Notes: generated by a model not told the origin, from the letters alone. A stretch of DNA of 64,000 bases from Borrelia miyamotoi (GCF_019668505.1 NZ_AP024371.1:842166-906165); one strand, 5' to 3'. Positions 8,607 through 19,904 are shown, counted from the stretch's first letter. A program made the numbers and translations.

Positions 8607-10763
8607 TTGAAAAAAGTTTTAAAGTTGAAAATAGGAAGAGAAGATTTAATTTTGGAAACAGGCTTATTGGCTAAGCAAGCAAATGGCGCGGTTCTTGCTA
8701 CTTATGGTGGTTCTACTGTTCTTGCTACGGTCTGTTGCTCAAATTCAGTTCGTGAAGATTTAGATTTTATTCCTTTGTCTGTTGAATATAATGAAAAGTA
8801 TTATGCTGCTGGAAAAATTCCTGGGGGGTTTATTAAGAGAGAAGGTAAACCGAAAGATAAGGAAGTACTTGTTTCTAGATTAATAGATAGACCTATGAGA
8901 CCCCTTTTTGATAAGAGGTTTGGTAGAGAAATTCAGGTTGTTCCTACAACTTTGTCTACAGATCAGATGAATCCTCCTGATATTGTTGGGATGAATGCTG
9001 CATTTGCATCGGTTTTTTTATCGGATATTCCGTTTGATGGTCCAATTGCTGCTGTTAGAATAGCCTATTTAAATAATGAATTTATAGTAAATCCTTCTTT
9101 TAGTGAGATAGAAAATTCTGTGCTTGATATTGTTGTTGCAGGGAGTTTGGATGGGATTACAATGGTTGAAGGTGGTGCTAATGAAGTTAGCGAGGAAGTT
9201 TTAATTTCTGCTATAGATCAAGCTTATGAATATATTAAACAAATTTGTAATCTCCAAAAGGAATTTATATCTATAATCGATAAGAGGGAAAAATTGCCAC
9301 TTGCTTATGAGGAAAGAGTATTTGAGTTTAAGGATGAACTTAAAAGTTTAATTTATTCTGAACTTAAGGATGCTTGCTTTGTGAGGGGCAAGCTTAATAG
9401 AGATAAGGCTATAAAATTAGTCCAAAAGAAAGCTTATGAACATTTTTCTTCTATCAATCAAGTAAATGAAGATAGTGAATTTCTTTTCTATAAAGCTTTT
9501 GATGATTTTGAGCGAGAAATTGTTAGAAAATCAATTCTTGAAGATAATCTTAGAACTGATGGACGTACTCCTACACAGATAAGAAATATTGTTGCTGAAG
9601 TTGATCTGTTAAAGAGAACACATGGTTCTGCTCTTTTTACAAGAGGTGAAACTCAGACATTGGCTGTAACAACTTTGGGCACAAGTATTGATGAACAGAT
9701 AATGGATGATATTGATGGTGATAAGCGTCTTAATTTTATGCTTCATTATAATTTTCCTCCTTTCTCTGTTGGGGAGACAGGTAGACTTATGACTGGCAGG
9801 CGTGAGATTGGACATGGTCACTTAGCTCAAAGATCTTTGGAAGCCATGTTACCTAAGAAAGATGATTTTCCATATACTATTAGGGTAGTATCTGAAGTGT
9901 TAGAATCAAATGGTTCATCATCAATGGCTACAGTATGTTCTGGGAGTATGTCTTTAATGGCAGCTGGAGTTCCTGTTAAGGAGCAAGTTGCAGGAATAGC
10001 TATGGGTCTTGTTAATGAGGGCGATAAGTATGTTGTTTTAAGTGATATTCTTGGAGAAGAGGATCACTTAGGGGATATGGATTTTAAGGTTGCAGGCACT
10101 AAGAATGGAATCACTGGTTTTCAGATGGACATTAAGATTTCAAACGTTACAAGGCAGTTAATGAAGGATGCTCTTGAACAGGCACGAATTGGGAGGATGC
10201 ATATTCTATCTATTATGGATTCTGTTATTTCAAGATCAAGAGACGATATATCTGTTAATGCTCCTAAGATTATTCAATTACAAATTGATATTGATAAAAT
10301 TTCTCTTGTTATTGGGTCTACTGGTAAAACAGTTAAAGCAATTACAGATGAATTTGAAGTTAGAGTTCAAATTGAGCAAGATGGAAGGATTAATCTTTTT
10401 GGAACTGATAGCTTAAAGATGCAAAAAGCTAAGGAAAGGATAGAGAGTATTGTCAGAGAACCCAAGATCGGTGAGATTTATGAAGGAATTGTTAAAAAGA
10501 TTAACAGTTTTGGAGCTTTCATTGAGCTTACTCCTATAAAGGAAGGATTTTTGAGTAACCGAGCAAAATTAAGAGATGATAGATATGGTGGTGATATTAG
10601 GAATTCTAAGTATGGCAATAGTAGACATTCTAGATATGGTAGAGATAATAGGACTACATTTAGTATGCGTCCCCCAAGATTAGAGGAAGGTCAAATGGTT
10701 AAGGTCAAAATATCTGATATCGATAAGTTTGGTAAGATTGAGCTTGAATTTGTTAGAGATTAG
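8607..10763 (+). CDS. pnp: Polyribonucleotide nucleotidyltransferase (PNPase)
   Basis: PNPase degrades RNA 3' to 5' by phosphorolysis. Two RNase PH domains are seen (about 1-220 and 310-540; [47 protein letters not shown]), followed by KH ([15 protein letters not shown]) and S1 ([20 protein letters not shown]). I chose the TTG at 8607 because AAGGGG is 6 bases upstream and the protein then starts [13 protein letters not shown]. The S1 domain has an Arg/Gly/Tyr/Ser-rich insertion (about residues 662-687) not typical of E. coli PNPase. 718 aa. Confidence 0.96.
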   Translation: MKKVLKLKIGREDLILETGLLAKQANGAVLATYGGSTVLATVCCSNSVREDLDFIPLSVEYNEKYYAAGKIPGGFIKREGKPKDKEVLVSRLIDRPMRPLFDKRFGREIQVVPTTLSTDQMNPPDIVGMNAAFASVFLSDIPFDGPIAAVRIAYLNNEFIVNPSFSEIENSVLDIVVAGSLDGITMVEGGANEVSEEVLISAIDQAYEYIKQICNLQKEFISIIDKREKLPLAYEERVFEFKDELKSLIYSELKDACFVRGKLNRDKAIKLVQKKAYEHFSSINQVNEDSEFLFYKAFDDFEREIVRKSILEDNLRTDGRTPTQIRNIVAEVDLLKRTHGSALFTRGETQTLAVTTLGTSIDEQIMDDIDGDKRLNFMLHYNFPPFSVGETGRLMTGRREIGHGHLAQRSLEAMLPKKDDFPYTIRVVSEVLESNGSSSMATVCSGSMSLMAAGVPVKEQVAGIAMGLVNEGDKYVVLSDILGEEDHLGDMDFKVAGTKNGITGFQMDIKISNVTRQLMKDALEQARIGRMHILSIMDSVISRSRDDISVNAPKIIQLQIDIDKISLVIGSTGKTVKAITDEFEVRVQIEQDGRINLFGTDSLKMQKAKERIESIVREPKIGEIYEGIVKKINSFGAFIELTPIKEGFLSNRAKLRDDRYGGDIRNSKYGNSRHSRYGRDNRTTFSMRPPRLEEGQMVKVKISDIDKFGKIELEFVRD

Positions 10764-10774
10764 TAATTGATATT

Positions 10775-12277
10775 ATGAGTTTCATAGAGCTTTTGAATAC
10801 TTTTTTTAAAAGTAGGCTTATTTTCTTAAGCTTGTTTTTACTTATTTCATGTCTGACTAATCAAGATGCTAATTTATCTTTTCATTTTATTGATGATATT
10901 GAAAAGCCAAATATTGATGAGCTGGATGTTAAGGAAAGAAGTTATTTATCGGGGCTTAAAGATAATGAATTCTTTTTCTTAAGTGATGCTTTTTTAAAGG
11001 AAGATAATTCTTATTTTAAAATGGCTAGGGAGAGTTATGCTCAGAAAAATATTGGTATGACTAGTTATTATTTAAATAAAATCATAACTGATAAGAAAAG
11101 TTATGGTAAAGAATTAATTGCTAAGGCCAATTTATTTTTTGGTTATGTTAATTATAGTATGGGTGCTTATGATCTGTCTGAATATAATTTTGATAATTTT
11201 TTAAAAGATTATAAATATTCTCATGCTAGTCTTAGGATTGCTGAATTAAAATATTTTGTTAAAGATAGAATGGGTGCTATTTCTGCATTAAGGGATGTTG
11301 ATAAATTTTCTCTTGATTCAGACTATGATCTAGGAATTTATAATTTCTTAAATAATAAATTTGGGATAAATTATTTAAATTTAAAGACTTTAGGATTTTT
11401 GGATAATAGTATTTTTGATATGTTTATTTTTGGAAGTAATGTTTTTGTTTCAAATATATTTGGTGGTCTTTTAAGGTATGATATTCAGAATAATGAATAT
11501 AAAGTTTATATTAAAGACAAAAAAAATATCGTTTTAAATGGTCTTAGAGGTTTTGCAGAGCATAAGGGAATTATATATGTTGGGGGAAATGATGCTCTTT
11601 ATTATATTGATGATTTGAAAGGTTTGATCAAGCAAGTTAAAATACCTTTAAATGTTAATTTAAATAGTGTACAAGTTTTGATGAGCGCTAAGGATGGAAT
11701 TTTTATTGGTACTCTGGATTCTGGGCTATGGTTTTATTCTGATATGGGTGAGTGGACTTGTATCAAACTTGATTCTAAGAGGATCTCATCATTGTATTTA
11801 GATGAACAGAAAAATTTATTGTTGGTAGGGACAATGGATAAAAGTATTTATAGCGTTGCTTTAACTAATTTTTATGACGTTAAACATTTAAATTTTTTTA
11901 GCAAGGCAGATAGTGAGAAAAATATTAATTTTATAAAAGAATATGATGGTAGTTATTATGTTGGGACTTATGGAGGTGGTCTTTTTAGATTAAATTTAGA
12001 TAATCACACATATGTAAAATATAGTGTTAGTAATGATCCTAGTGTTGGATATTTTCTAGATATGGAAATAAGAGATAATAAATTATTATTTGCAACTTTT
12101 GAGCATGGTTTATTAATTTATGATACAGCAAGTAATAGTTGGGATTATTTAGGTCCTCGTGATGGACTTATCAGTTTAAATTTAGTAAAAATTTTAAATT
12201 TTAAAGATTATGTTTTACTTGGGACCTTAAATAATGGTTTGGTTTTTGTAAATGAAAGTATTAAAAAACAATTATGA
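10775..12277 (+). CDS. Predicted lipoprotein with propeller-like repeats
   Basis: Function unknown. A hydrophobic signal segment ends in LLISC (Cys26), a good lipobox. Residues about 60-190 are helical and TPR-like. The C-terminal half repeats a pattern such as YVGGNDALYYID, FIGTLDSGLWFYSD, YVGTYGGGLFRLN and LFATFEHGLLIYD, as in beta-propellers of the ligand-sensor type. It lies 12 bases after pnp and overlaps the LptF-like gene by 26 bases, so it may belong to the envelope-transport unit rather than to RNA decay. It corresponds by position to B. burgdorferi BB0806 (from memory). I see no enzyme motif. Confidence 0.7.
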   Translation: MSFIELLNTFFKSRLIFLSLFLLISCLTNQDANLSFHFIDDIEKPNIDELDVKERSYLSGLKDNEFFFLSDAFLKEDNSYFKMARESYAQKNIGMTSYYLNKIITDKKSYGKELIAKANLFFGYVNYSMGAYDLSEYNFDNFLKDYKYSHASLRIAELKYFVKDRMGAISALRDVDKFSLDSDYDLGIYNFLNNKFGINYLNLKTLGFLDNSIFDMFIFGSNVFVSNIFGGLLRYDIQNNEYKVYIKDKKNIVLNGLRGFAEHKGIIYVGGNDALYYIDDLKGLIKQVKIPLNVNLNSVQVLMSAKDGIFIGTLDSGLWFYSDMGEWTCIKLDSKRISSLYLDEQKNLLLVGTMDKSIYSVALTNFYDVKHLNFFSKADSEKNINFIKEYDGSYYVGTYGGGLFRLNLDNHTYVKYSVSNDPSVGYFLDMEIRDNKLLFATFEHGLLIYDTASNSWDYLGPRDGLISLNLVKILNFKDYVLLGTLNNGLVFVNESIKKQL

Positions 12278-13541
12278 AGTTTATATAGTTCATGAATTTT
12301 GTAAGTATTTTTTAATTACTTTTTTGTTTTTTTTCTTTGTGTTTTTTGTAAATCAAATACTTTTTTTTATGAGAGTACTTCTTCAAAACTATGTCCCATT
12401 TTTCAAGGCTTTTATTTTTGTGATATATTCGCTTCCCATGGTAATTAATCTTTCACCTCCTTTTGCAGCTTTGCTCTCAGTTGTGCTTACCATTTACAGG
12501 TTTAAACTTAATAATGAAATGTTAGCTTTTAGATCAATTGGAATATCTGTTATTGATTTGTTATTTCCATTTTTAAAATTAGGTTTACTTATTGCGTTGA
12601 TTTCTTTTGTTGCAAACGATTTTTTGCTTCCTCTTGGTTCTATTGGTAGATTAAAAATTTTTAATGAAATAAAAGAAGAAGTGCCTCATTTGATATTAAA
12701 GCCTTATTCAAGCAAACAGTATGGGGATTTAATCTTTGTATCAGGAGAAAAATCTGAGACGGGATATAAAAATGTTACTTTTTTTGATAATACTAGACTT
12801 AAAGGTTATGACAGAATATTTATGGCAAGGGAACTTAATATTAAAAAAGAAAGTTATCAAGTTTATTTCATTTTAAATGATGTTTTATCGATTGCTTTAA
12901 CAGAAGATGAGAGTGGATTTTATGATTATTTTTATGCTGATCGAATGAAATATTCAATTGAGCAAGTTACTTTTAGTGATAATTGGCTATTGAGTAATGT
13001 AACACCATCTCAAATGAGTATAAGGGATGTTATGAAACTTATTGTTAAGCAAAATAATTTGGTTAAAGAGTTAAATATCAAAAATGATTTAGAGGAAGAT
13101 TTTTTGAGTTTAAATTTTTCAAGTACTTATTTAAATTATTTATATGATAAGAGCAACATTTTTAATGAAGATTCTGTTATTGAAAACTTAAATTATTTGC
13201 ATAACTTAAGTTTAAGTTATACTCCTTATAAAGATCTGGTTATGCAGAAAAATCATGCTCTTTTTTATCTGGAATTTTATCAAAAAATTAGTTTACCATT
13301 ATCTGTTTTATTTTTTATTTTTTTAGCTTTTGGTATGGGTATGTACTCAAATAAGAAATATTCTATTATTCTTGAACTTGTGATTTCAATTCTTATTTGT
13401 GTTTTTTATTGGACAATGTTTATTGGTGGAAAAGTTTATACTGTTCAGAATGCTTCAAATCCTTTTGTTGTAACTATTTTGCCAAATTTATTGTTAATTT
13501 TCATAGGTGCAATACTTTTTTTTAGACTTTTAAAAAAATGA
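12252..13541 (+). CDS. LptF/LptG (YjgP/YjgQ) family permease
   Basis: In LPS-containing bacteria LptF and LptG form the membrane part of the LptB2FG ABC transporter. This 429-aa protein has the family layout: TM segments at about 14-35, 50-75 and 100-120, a periplasmic beta-rich domain (about 130-320), and three more TM segments from about 335. The first-TM region (EFCKYFLITFLFFFFVFF) and the PSQMSIRDVM motif fit the family. It overlaps the upstream lipoprotein gene and the next permease gene, indicating translational coupling. Borrelia is known to lack LPS, so the cargo must differ. Confidence 0.8.
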   Translation: MKVLKNNYEVYIVHEFCKYFLITFLFFFFVFFVNQILFFMRVLLQNYVPFFKAFIFVIYSLPMVINLSPPFAALLSVVLTIYRFKLNNEMLAFRSIGISVIDLLFPFLKLGLLIALISFVANDFLLPLGSIGRLKIFNEIKEEVPHLILKPYSSKQYGDLIFVSGEKSETGYKNVTFFDNTRLKGYDRIFMARELNIKKESYQVYFILNDVLSIALTEDESGFYDYFYADRMKYSIEQVTFSDNWLLSNVTPSQMSIRDVMKLIVKQNNLVKELNIKNDLEEDFLSLNFSSTYLNYLYDKSNIFNEDSVIENLNYLHNLSLSYTPYKDLVMQKNHALFYLEFYQKISLPLSVLFFIFLAFGMGMYSNKKYSIILELVISILICVFYWTMFIGGKVYTVQNASNPFVVTILPNLLLIFIGAILFFRLLKK

Positions 13542-14605
13542 GAGTAGATAAGCTTTTTGTAAATAATATACTATCGACCTTTTTGGTTATGAATTTGTTT
13601 TTTGTGATCTTACTTGTGCTTTTCGATTTGTTTACAAATATTTTCAATTATATTGATAATAATCTTAGTATTAATGATATTATTTACATTTATTATCTTT
13701 ATTTGCCAAAATCTTTTTCAGATGGTTTGGCTTTATCTTTTCTTTTTGCCGTTTCTAATCTTATTGGCAATCTCTCCATGAGAAATGAAATGATAGGACT
13801 TTTTAGTTGTGGAATTTCCATTTTTAGGATATTAATTTCGATAATGATCATTAGTGTTTTTATCTCAATAATGCTCTTTTTTTTTGATAATTATTTGGTT
13901 ATAGATACTGTTGCTAAAAGGGATGTTTTTCTTAAAAATAGTATTGAAAGTTATAGTGCAAATGATAGAAATATAATCATTAAGGATTTTGCAAGAGAAA
14001 TTTACAATATTAGGCGTTATGATGTTAAGCATAATACTATTTCTAATCTAATAATTATTTTAAAAGATAAAGATGATAATTTTAAAAAAAGGTATGATAT
14101 AAGTAAGGCTGAGTGGATTGATGATAGATGGCATCTTTATGGTGTAAGAGAATTTTCTAAGGTAGAACGAGACGTGGTAGAGAAATTTTATGAAATTCGT
14201 GATGGAACTGGGATTGTTAATTTAGAGCCTGAATATATTAAGGTAGTTATGCTTTCTTCAAAAACATTGAATTTTTCAAGGCTTATTAATTGGATTGGAA
14301 ACCTTAGGAGAGAAAATTTGGATTATTCTGAAGCTTTGTTTGATTTTTTAAATAGGATATTTTTTTCATTTAGACTAATACTTCTTAGTTTTACTGTAGT
14401 TTTTGTAAGTCTTGCTTTGAAAAAAAATATTTTTATATGGAGTTTACTAAATAGTATTGCGTTTGCAGTTGTGTATGTAATTTTAATTACAATTTTTAAC
14501 TTTTTAGCTGATCTTGGCTATTTGCCTATAGCAGTTGCAAGTTCATTGCCCACTGTTTTGTTTATTATTATTAATTTTGTTATTTATAATCTTGTATATA
14601 AGTAG
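13538..14605 (+). CDS. LptF/LptG (YjgP/YjgQ) family permease, second member
   Basis: A 355-aa partner of the preceding permease, starting with a 4-base overlap (ATGA). It has the same plan: TM segments at about 10-35, 55-75 and 95-115, a periplasmic domain that includes KAEWIDDRWHLYGVREFS, and C-terminal TM segments from about 270. A heterodimer of the two with an LptB-type ATPase encoded elsewhere is the expected complex. Which one is F and which G cannot be settled by eye. The LptD-like gene at 54.8 kb may be the outer-membrane end of the same route. Confidence 0.8.
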   Translation: MRVDKLFVNNILSTFLVMNLFFVILLVLFDLFTNIFNYIDNNLSINDIIYIYYLYLPKSFSDGLALSFLFAVSNLIGNLSMRNEMIGLFSCGISIFRILISIMIISVFISIMLFFFDNYLVIDTVAKRDVFLKNSIESYSANDRNIIIKDFAREIYNIRRYDVKHNTISNLIIILKDKDDNFKKRYDISKAEWIDDRWHLYGVREFSKVERDVVEKFYEIRDGTGIVNLEPEYIKVVMLSSKTLNFSRLINWIGNLRRENLDYSEALFDFLNRIFFSFRLILLSFTVVFVSLALKKNIFIWSLLNSIAFAVVYVILITIFNFLADLGYLPIAVASSLPTVLFIIINFVIYNLVYK

Positions 14606-14623
14606 TAGGTTTTTAAAAAGTTT

Positions 14624-15751
14624 ATGTTTAATATTATTAAAACTGATAAGAATTCTTATGCAAGGCTTGGTATGCTTAAACTTCCTCATGGAAAGGTAAG
14701 AACCCCATGTTTTATGCCAGTTGGTACTTTAGGGGCAATGAAAGGGTTAAAGCATGATGTGCTTGATAAGTTAGGATGTAATTTAATACTTGCAAATACT
14801 TATCATCTGTATTTAAGGCCTGGTGTTGATGTAATTAAAGAATATGGAAACTTGCATAATTTTACAGCTTGGAATAAGAATTTTTTGACGGATTCTGGGG
14901 GATTTCAGGTTTTTTCTTTATCTAATCTTAGAAAAATTGAGATTGACGGGATAGATTTTAGATCTCATATTGATGGATCTAGGCACTATTTTACACCTGA
15001 AAGTGTTTTTAAGATGCAAGAAATTTTTGAAAGTGATATTATCATGGCACTTGATATTTGTAGTTCTTATGGGATTGATTATAGTGAAGCAAATTTATAT
15101 ACAAATATTACAACCTCTTGGGCTCGTCGTACATTGAGTGCTTATGAGAATAGAAAAGATGGATATGATGGTCTTTTATTCTTAATAACTCAAGGTAATT
15201 TTTTTAAAGATTTAAGGAAAAGAAGTACTGAGGATATTTTAGACTTAGATAGTCCTGGTGTAGCCATTGGTGGAATTTCTGTCGGAGAACCAAGAGATAA
15301 ATATTTAGAGATTCTTGAATATAATTCTTCATTAATACCTAAAGATAAGCCAAAGTATGTAATGGGAATTGGCACTCCACATTATATATTGGATGCAATA
15401 TATTATGGTGTTGATATTTTTGATTGTGTTAATCCTACAAGAATTGCTAGACATGGTTCACTTTTAACCGATAATGGAATATTGCGTATTAAACGATCTG
15501 AATTTGCTGTTGATACTTCTCCTGTTGAGCAAGGTTGTTATTGTACTTTATGTACAAGGTATTCAAGAGGTTATTTAAGGCATTTAATCAAATCAGGAGA
15601 AACTTTTGGAGTGATGTTGGCCAGTGAGCATAATATTCACTATATGTTTCGACTTATTGAAAAAGCCCGAAATGCAATTATGAATGATGATTTTATAAAA
15701 TTTAAAAAGCTTTATTTAAGCAAATATGATGAAGGTAATTGTAATGAATAA
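14624..15751 (+). CDS. tgt: tRNA-guanine transglycosylase
   Basis: Tgt exchanges the wobble guanine 34 of GUN-anticodon tRNAs for a queuosine precursor. Motifs are [16 protein letters not shown], the substrate-binding [17 protein letters not shown], the nucleophile region [13 protein letters not shown], and the zinc site [17 protein letters not shown] with a following His. The length of 375 aa is normal. No queuosine-biosynthesis gene is visible in the window, so the base may be salvaged (inference). It overlaps murJ by 8 bases. Confidence 0.96.
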   Translation: MFNIIKTDKNSYARLGMLKLPHGKVRTPCFMPVGTLGAMKGLKHDVLDKLGCNLILANTYHLYLRPGVDVIKEYGNLHNFTAWNKNFLTDSGGFQVFSLSNLRKIEIDGIDFRSHIDGSRHYFTPESVFKMQEIFESDIIMALDICSSYGIDYSEANLYTNITTSWARRTLSAYENRKDGYDGLLFLITQGNFFKDLRKRSTEDILDLDSPGVAIGGISVGEPRDKYLEILEYNSSLIPKDKPKYVMGIGTPHYILDAIYYGVDIFDCVNPTRIARHGSLLTDNGILRIKRSEFAVDTSPVEQGCYCTLCTRYSRGYLRHLIKSGETFGVMLASEHNIHYMFRLIEKARNAIMNDDFIKFKKLYLSKYDEGNCNE

Positions 15752-17267
15752 ATATATGTTTTCAACAATTGTTATGATGATTTCAATTTTTTTTTCTCGT
15801 ATAATGGGTTTTGTTAAGATAAAAGTATTTTCTTATTATTTTGGAGCAAATCTTGAAGCGGATATTTTTAATTATGTTTTTAATATTCCAAATAATTTGA
15901 GAAAGATTATTTCAGAAGGTGCAATGACTTCGGCTTTCATGCCTGAATTTATTCATGAAAAAAATAAATCTAATAAGCATGCTATTGATTTTTTCAGACG
16001 AGTTGTTACCTTTAATATTATAAGTATTAGCCTTAGCATTTTTATTATGATTCTTTTTTCTAGACAAATTATGTATTTTGTATCTTCTTATAGAGGTAGT
16101 CATTTAGAGTTAGCTAGTTATATGTTTAATTACTTAATATTTTATGTATTGCTTATAAGCTTAACATCAATATTTGCATCGGTTTTAAATTCTTATAAGT
16201 TTTTTTTCATTCCATCTTTTTCTCCCATTATGCTCTCTTTTAGTACTATCTTAAGTATATATTTATTTTATAAGCAATATGGGATATATAGTGCTGTTAT
16301 TGGGGTGATTGTTGGTGGGATTTTTCAGTTTTTATTCCAGATGATAAATTGTATTTATATTGGTCTTATATATATACCGATATTTAATTTTAATAATCCT
16401 TCATTTTTAAGGTTTTTGAAGCGATGGGCACATGTGTTTTTGTCGTCCTTGGTGACAATTACTACTCAGCAAGTTTCATTTGCGTTGGCATCAACCTTAG
16501 ATATTGGAAGTATTTCTGTTTTAAGTAATGCAATTGTTTATTATCAGCTTCCTGTTGGAATTTTTTATGTCTCTATTTCTACAGTTATTTTTCCTAAAAT
16601 GACTGAATATGCTTCTTTGGGAAATAAAAAAGGATTAAATGCTATTTTGAATCAGGGGATTGATATTTTGATTTTTGTTTTAGTTCCGATTTCATTTTTG
16701 TTGTATATTTGGGCTAATCCTATTTTAAATTTATTGCTTACAGGAGGTAAATTTTCTGTATATGATACGCAACGTACTGTTAGTGTGTTGCAGTATTTTT
16801 TAATTGGGTTGCCATTCTCTTCAATTTTTGGGCTTTTTCAGAAATATTACTTTTCAATTTGTAATTCAAAAATTCCTCTTTACTTTAGTCTTCTTTTTGC
16901 TTTTCTTGATATTACAATCTCAGTTTTTGGTATTAACCTTTATAAGGTAGACATTTTACCTATTGCACAATCAGTTTCTTTCGCTTTATGTGTAGTTATT
17001 TTTTATTTTTTTGTTGGATTTAAGGGGGATATGAAACTTGAACTTGTTAGATCGTTAATAGCCTTTATAAAGGCATTTATTGTGCTTATTCCTTTGTATT
17101 TATTTTATACTCTTTTTAATGGCTTTAGGTGGGATATAGGGTTTAGTTTTAGTAATTTTTGCTTCTTAGGTTTTGCAGGTATTGGGAGTATTATTGTTTT
17201 AATAGTTTGTTATTATTTGCTTGGGGTTAATAAAGTTTTTAAATTCATTGGTAGGGAGATTGTATGA
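15744..17267 (+). CDS. murJ: Lipid II flippase MurJ (MviN)
   Basis: MurJ moves the peptidoglycan precursor lipid II across the inner membrane. The 507-aa protein is a polytopic MOP-superfamily transporter with about 14 hydrophobic segments. The N-terminal signature [29 protein letters not shown], shown here only as its key pieces SRIMGF and GANLEAD, is followed by [21 protein letters not shown] chose ATG 15744 because GAAGG lies 8 bases upstream; two ATGs just before it lack that spacing. It overlaps tgt at its start and the next gene by 4 bases. Confidence 0.95.
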   Translation: MNKYMFSTIVMMISIFFSRIMGFVKIKVFSYYFGANLEADIFNYVFNIPNNLRKIISEGAMTSAFMPEFIHEKNKSNKHAIDFFRRVVTFNIISISLSIFIMILFSRQIMYFVSSYRGSHLELASYMFNYLIFYVLLISLTSIFASVLNSYKFFFIPSFSPIMLSFSTILSIYLFYKQYGIYSAVIGVIVGGIFQFLFQMINCIYIGLIYIPIFNFNNPSFLRFLKRWAHVFLSSLVTITTQQVSFALASTLDIGSISVLSNAIVYYQLPVGIFYVSISTVIFPKMTEYASLGNKKGLNAILNQGIDILIFVLVPISFLLYIWANPILNLLLTGGKFSVYDTQRTVSVLQYFLIGLPFSSIFGLFQKYYFSICNSKIPLYFSLLFAFLDITISVFGINLYKVDILPIAQSVSFALCVVIFYFFVGFKGDMKLELVRSLIAFIKAFIVLIPLYLFYTLFNGFRWDIGFSFSNFCFLGFAGIGSIIVLIVCYYLLGVNKVFKFIGREIV

Positions 17268-18679
17268 GACTTTTCTACTTGATTTTTTTATGCTTTGTTA
17301 TATTTAATGCTTTTGCAATTAAGATTTCAACATTCTCAGATAGATTCTTAGTGTCTCAACATTTTGAGCTTGGGGCCAATAAAAATTATTTTAGGAATGC
17401 TTCTATTAAAGATTCTGATTTTAAAAATGTTAATTTAAATATGAAGCGAGTAAGTGATGTGATTTCTTATGGACTTGATGCTCAAGTTATTGAAATTATT
17501 AATAGTCTTAAAAAATCAGGTGATGGTGAATATAATGATTTACTTGAAAAGAGATTGCAGAAAACTTTTAATATTGTTCTTAAAAGATCAATTCTTGATT
17601 TGTTTTTATCTCTTAAATACTCGGGAGGTGTTGATACTGCTAATTATATTCTTGATAATTATGAGAGCAATAAATATCCTAATGATTTGATTAATTTATC
17701 AATTTTGTATCTTAAGGAATTTGGTAATAAGGCTTCATTGAAAAAAACGCTTATTGATATTCTTGAAAATAAAGAAGGTAATATTGCAGCTATTGCTGCT
17801 TATTATCTTGGTGAGCTTTCTTCTCCTGAATATTCAAAAGATATGATGAATGTTTATGATAAGTATTCTGGTAACGATGGAGTTAAATCTGCAATACTTA
17901 TTGCAGTTGGTAAATCTCATGCTGTTGATTATGAAAATAGGTTTTATGAAATTTCTGTGGATAGTTATGAGAATCCATCAATTAAGGCATCAGCAATTAG
18001 AGCATTATCATATTTTGTACCTGAAAAAATAACAGAGAATGCCGGTTTATATCTTCAGAATAACAATAACAATTACTATGTTAAGGCTGCCATTTTAGAA
18101 GCACTCTCAAGAGATATATCATCAAAATCAAAAGAGATTTTACAAGATTTTCTAAGGGATTCTGATGAAAACATTAGGGTTAGTGCTGTTGAGGCTATTA
18201 AAGGTCATGGAGATATTGCTTCAAAAGAGATTCTAATTTATAAGGTTAAAAGTGATCCTTCTTTAAAAGTCAGGGAAACATCTGGTAAGGCTTTAATAGA
18301 TATAGGTTCTGGTTATGAAGAAATACAAAATATAATGCTTGATTCTATCATTGAGAATAACTTTAAACTTACTATGTTTGTTTATCTTTTAGATAAAGAT
18401 GTAAATTTTGCACTTTCAGTTGCTTTGAAACTCTTGGAAAAGGAAAATATTAATAAACCTTCAAAGATACTTACAGATATTGCTATGCTTCTTTCAGCTC
18501 GAAAGGGTAATTTTGATGATTTTTATTCTAGGATTATTAATAGTCAAAATATTAACTTGATGAATTTTGCAGTGAGGGGAGCCGTTTATAATGCATCTTC
18601 TTTACTCTCAGGTAGACTTAAAGAGATCAAGAGAACAACTAGTTCGGGATATTTAAAGAAACTTTTGGAAAATTATTGA
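17264..18679 (+). CDS. Exported HEAT-repeat protein
   Basis: Function unknown. A signal peptide (LFYLIFLCFVIFNAFA, cleavage near residue 19) leads into a 450-aa helical protein. From about residue 150 it shows HEAT-type repeats of about 35 residues, for example GNIAAIAAYYLGELS, PSIKASAIRALSYF, YYVKAAILEALSR, ENIRVSAVEAIKGHG and PSLKVRETSGKALIDIG. Such scaffolds mediate protein contacts, presumably in the periplasm. It overlaps murJ by 4 bases (ATGA), so it is probably co-expressed with murJ. It is convergent with coaBC and overlaps that gene's 3' end by 7 bases. Confidence 0.75.
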   Translation: MRLFYLIFLCFVIFNAFAIKISTFSDRFLVSQHFELGANKNYFRNASIKDSDFKNVNLNMKRVSDVISYGLDAQVIEIINSLKKSGDGEYNDLLEKRLQKTFNIVLKRSILDLFLSLKYSGGVDTANYILDNYESNKYPNDLINLSILYLKEFGNKASLKKTLIDILENKEGNIAAIAAYYLGELSSPEYSKDMMNVYDKYSGNDGVKSAILIAVGKSHAVDYENRFYEISVDSYENPSIKASAIRALSYFVPEKITENAGLYLQNNNNNYYVKAAILEALSRDISSKSKEILQDFLRDSDENIRVSAVEAIKGHGDIASKEILIYKVKSDPSLKVRETSGKALIDIGSGYEEIQNIMLDSIIENNFKLTMFVYLLDKDVNFALSVALKLLEKENINKPSKILTDIAMLLSARKGNFDDFYSRIINSQNINLMNFAVRGAVYNASSLLSGRLKEIKRTTSSGYLKKLLENY

Positions 18680-19848
18680 TATAATATTTTTAAAATTTCC
18701 TTTGCAGTTTCTTTTTTTGACAATTCAGGTAGTTCTTTAATATTGTTTTGGCCTATTATATAAATTTTGTTTAATCTTGATCCAAAATATTTTAAGTCAT
18801 TTGCAATAATATAATCTAAATTTTTAGTTTTTAGTTTTTCTTTAGCTTTTTTTATTAGAATTTCATCTTTTTGAGCACAAAATCCAATAACAACTTGGTT
18901 TTTAGTTTTATTTTTACCTATATGTTTTATTATGTCCGGATTTTGGATGAACTTGATATTAAAGTATTTCATAGTATTTTTTTTGATTTTAAGATCATAA
19001 ACTTTTTCGGGCCTAAAGTCTGCAACGGCGGCAGCAGCAATTATTATGTCGAATCCTTGATATATATTTATTGCTTCTTTGTACATTTCTGATGCTGTCT
19101 TGATTCTAATAACGTTTATTTCATAAGGTGTTTTTTCATCGCTGGGGCCTGTAATTATTGTTACATCAGCTCCAAGATCTCGCGCCTCAATTCCTAAAGT
19201 AAAGCCCATTTGACCTGTTGATTTGTTTGAGACGTAACGAATAGGATCTAATGCTTCTTCAGTTCTGGACGCAGTTATGAGTATTTTTTTACCTTTTAAA
19301 GGTAATTTTGGATCTAGCTCTTTTGATATTATATTTAAAATATCATTTTCGCTTTTAAGGCGTCCAATAGCATTTAAAGAGCATGCCAGAAATCCTTCTT
19401 CAGGTTCAATGAATTTGTAATTATATTTTTTTAATTTTTTAATGTTTTCTTTTAGGATGGGGTTTTGGTACATTATGTTATTCATTGCTACTGCAAAATA
19501 AACTGGAACGGTGCTTGCAGATATGATTGTGCTTAAGGCATCATCAGCAATTCCTGAGGCAATTTTAGAGATAATATTGTATGTGGCTGGAATAATTAAT
19601 ATTAAATTTGCCCATCTTGCTAGATTTATATGTTCTACTTCTTCGTGGGTTGTGTCCCATAAACTTTTAATTACTCTATTTTGAGAGACAATCTCTAATG
19701 TTAGAGGGGTAATAAATTTAGTTGCATTGTCTGTCATTATGACTTTGACATTATACCCCATCTTTACTAGGTTTGAGATGATATAAGCTGATTTATAGGC
19801 TGCGATTCCGCCGCACACTCCTATCAGTATGTTTTTGCGTTTGTTCAT
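18673..19848 (-). CDS. coaBC: Bifunctional phosphopantothenoylcysteine decarboxylase / synthase CoaBC (Dfp)
   Basis: CoaBC joins cysteine to 4'-phosphopantothenate and decarboxylates the product in CoA synthesis. The N-terminal flavoprotein half has GVCGGIAAYKS, the active-site His in THEEVEHINLARWA, AMNNIMYQNP, and the Cys-containing flap GFLACSLNAIGRL. The C-terminal CoaB half begins at GKKILITASRTEE and holds PIRYVSNKSTGQMG and AAAVADFRPE. The length of 391 aa is typical. It is oriented away from the YhdT-type gene and panF, so pantothenate uptake and use are side by side. Confidence 0.95.
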   Translation of the reverse strand: MNKRKNILIGVCGGIAAYKSAYIISNLVKMGYNVKVIMTDNATKFITPLTLEIVSQNRVIKSLWDTTHEEVEHINLARWANLILIIPATYNIISKIASGIADDALSTIISASTVPVYFAVAMNNIMYQNPILKENIKKLKKYNYKFIEPEEGFLACSLNAIGRLKSENDILNIISKELDPKLPLKGKKILITASRTEEALDPIRYVSNKSTGQMGFTLGIEARDLGADVTIITGPSDEKTPYEINVIRIKTASEMYKEAINIYQGFDIIIAAAAVADFRPEKVYDLKIKKNTMKYFNIKFIQNPDIIKHIGKNKTKNQVVIGFCAQKDEILIKKAKEKLKTKNLDYIIANDLKYFGSRLNKIYIIGQNNIKELPELSKKETAKEILKILYQ

Positions 19849-19904
19849 GTTGATTTTATATACTATTATATAATTGTATTGAATATTTTTAAAAGGATTT
19901 TTGA

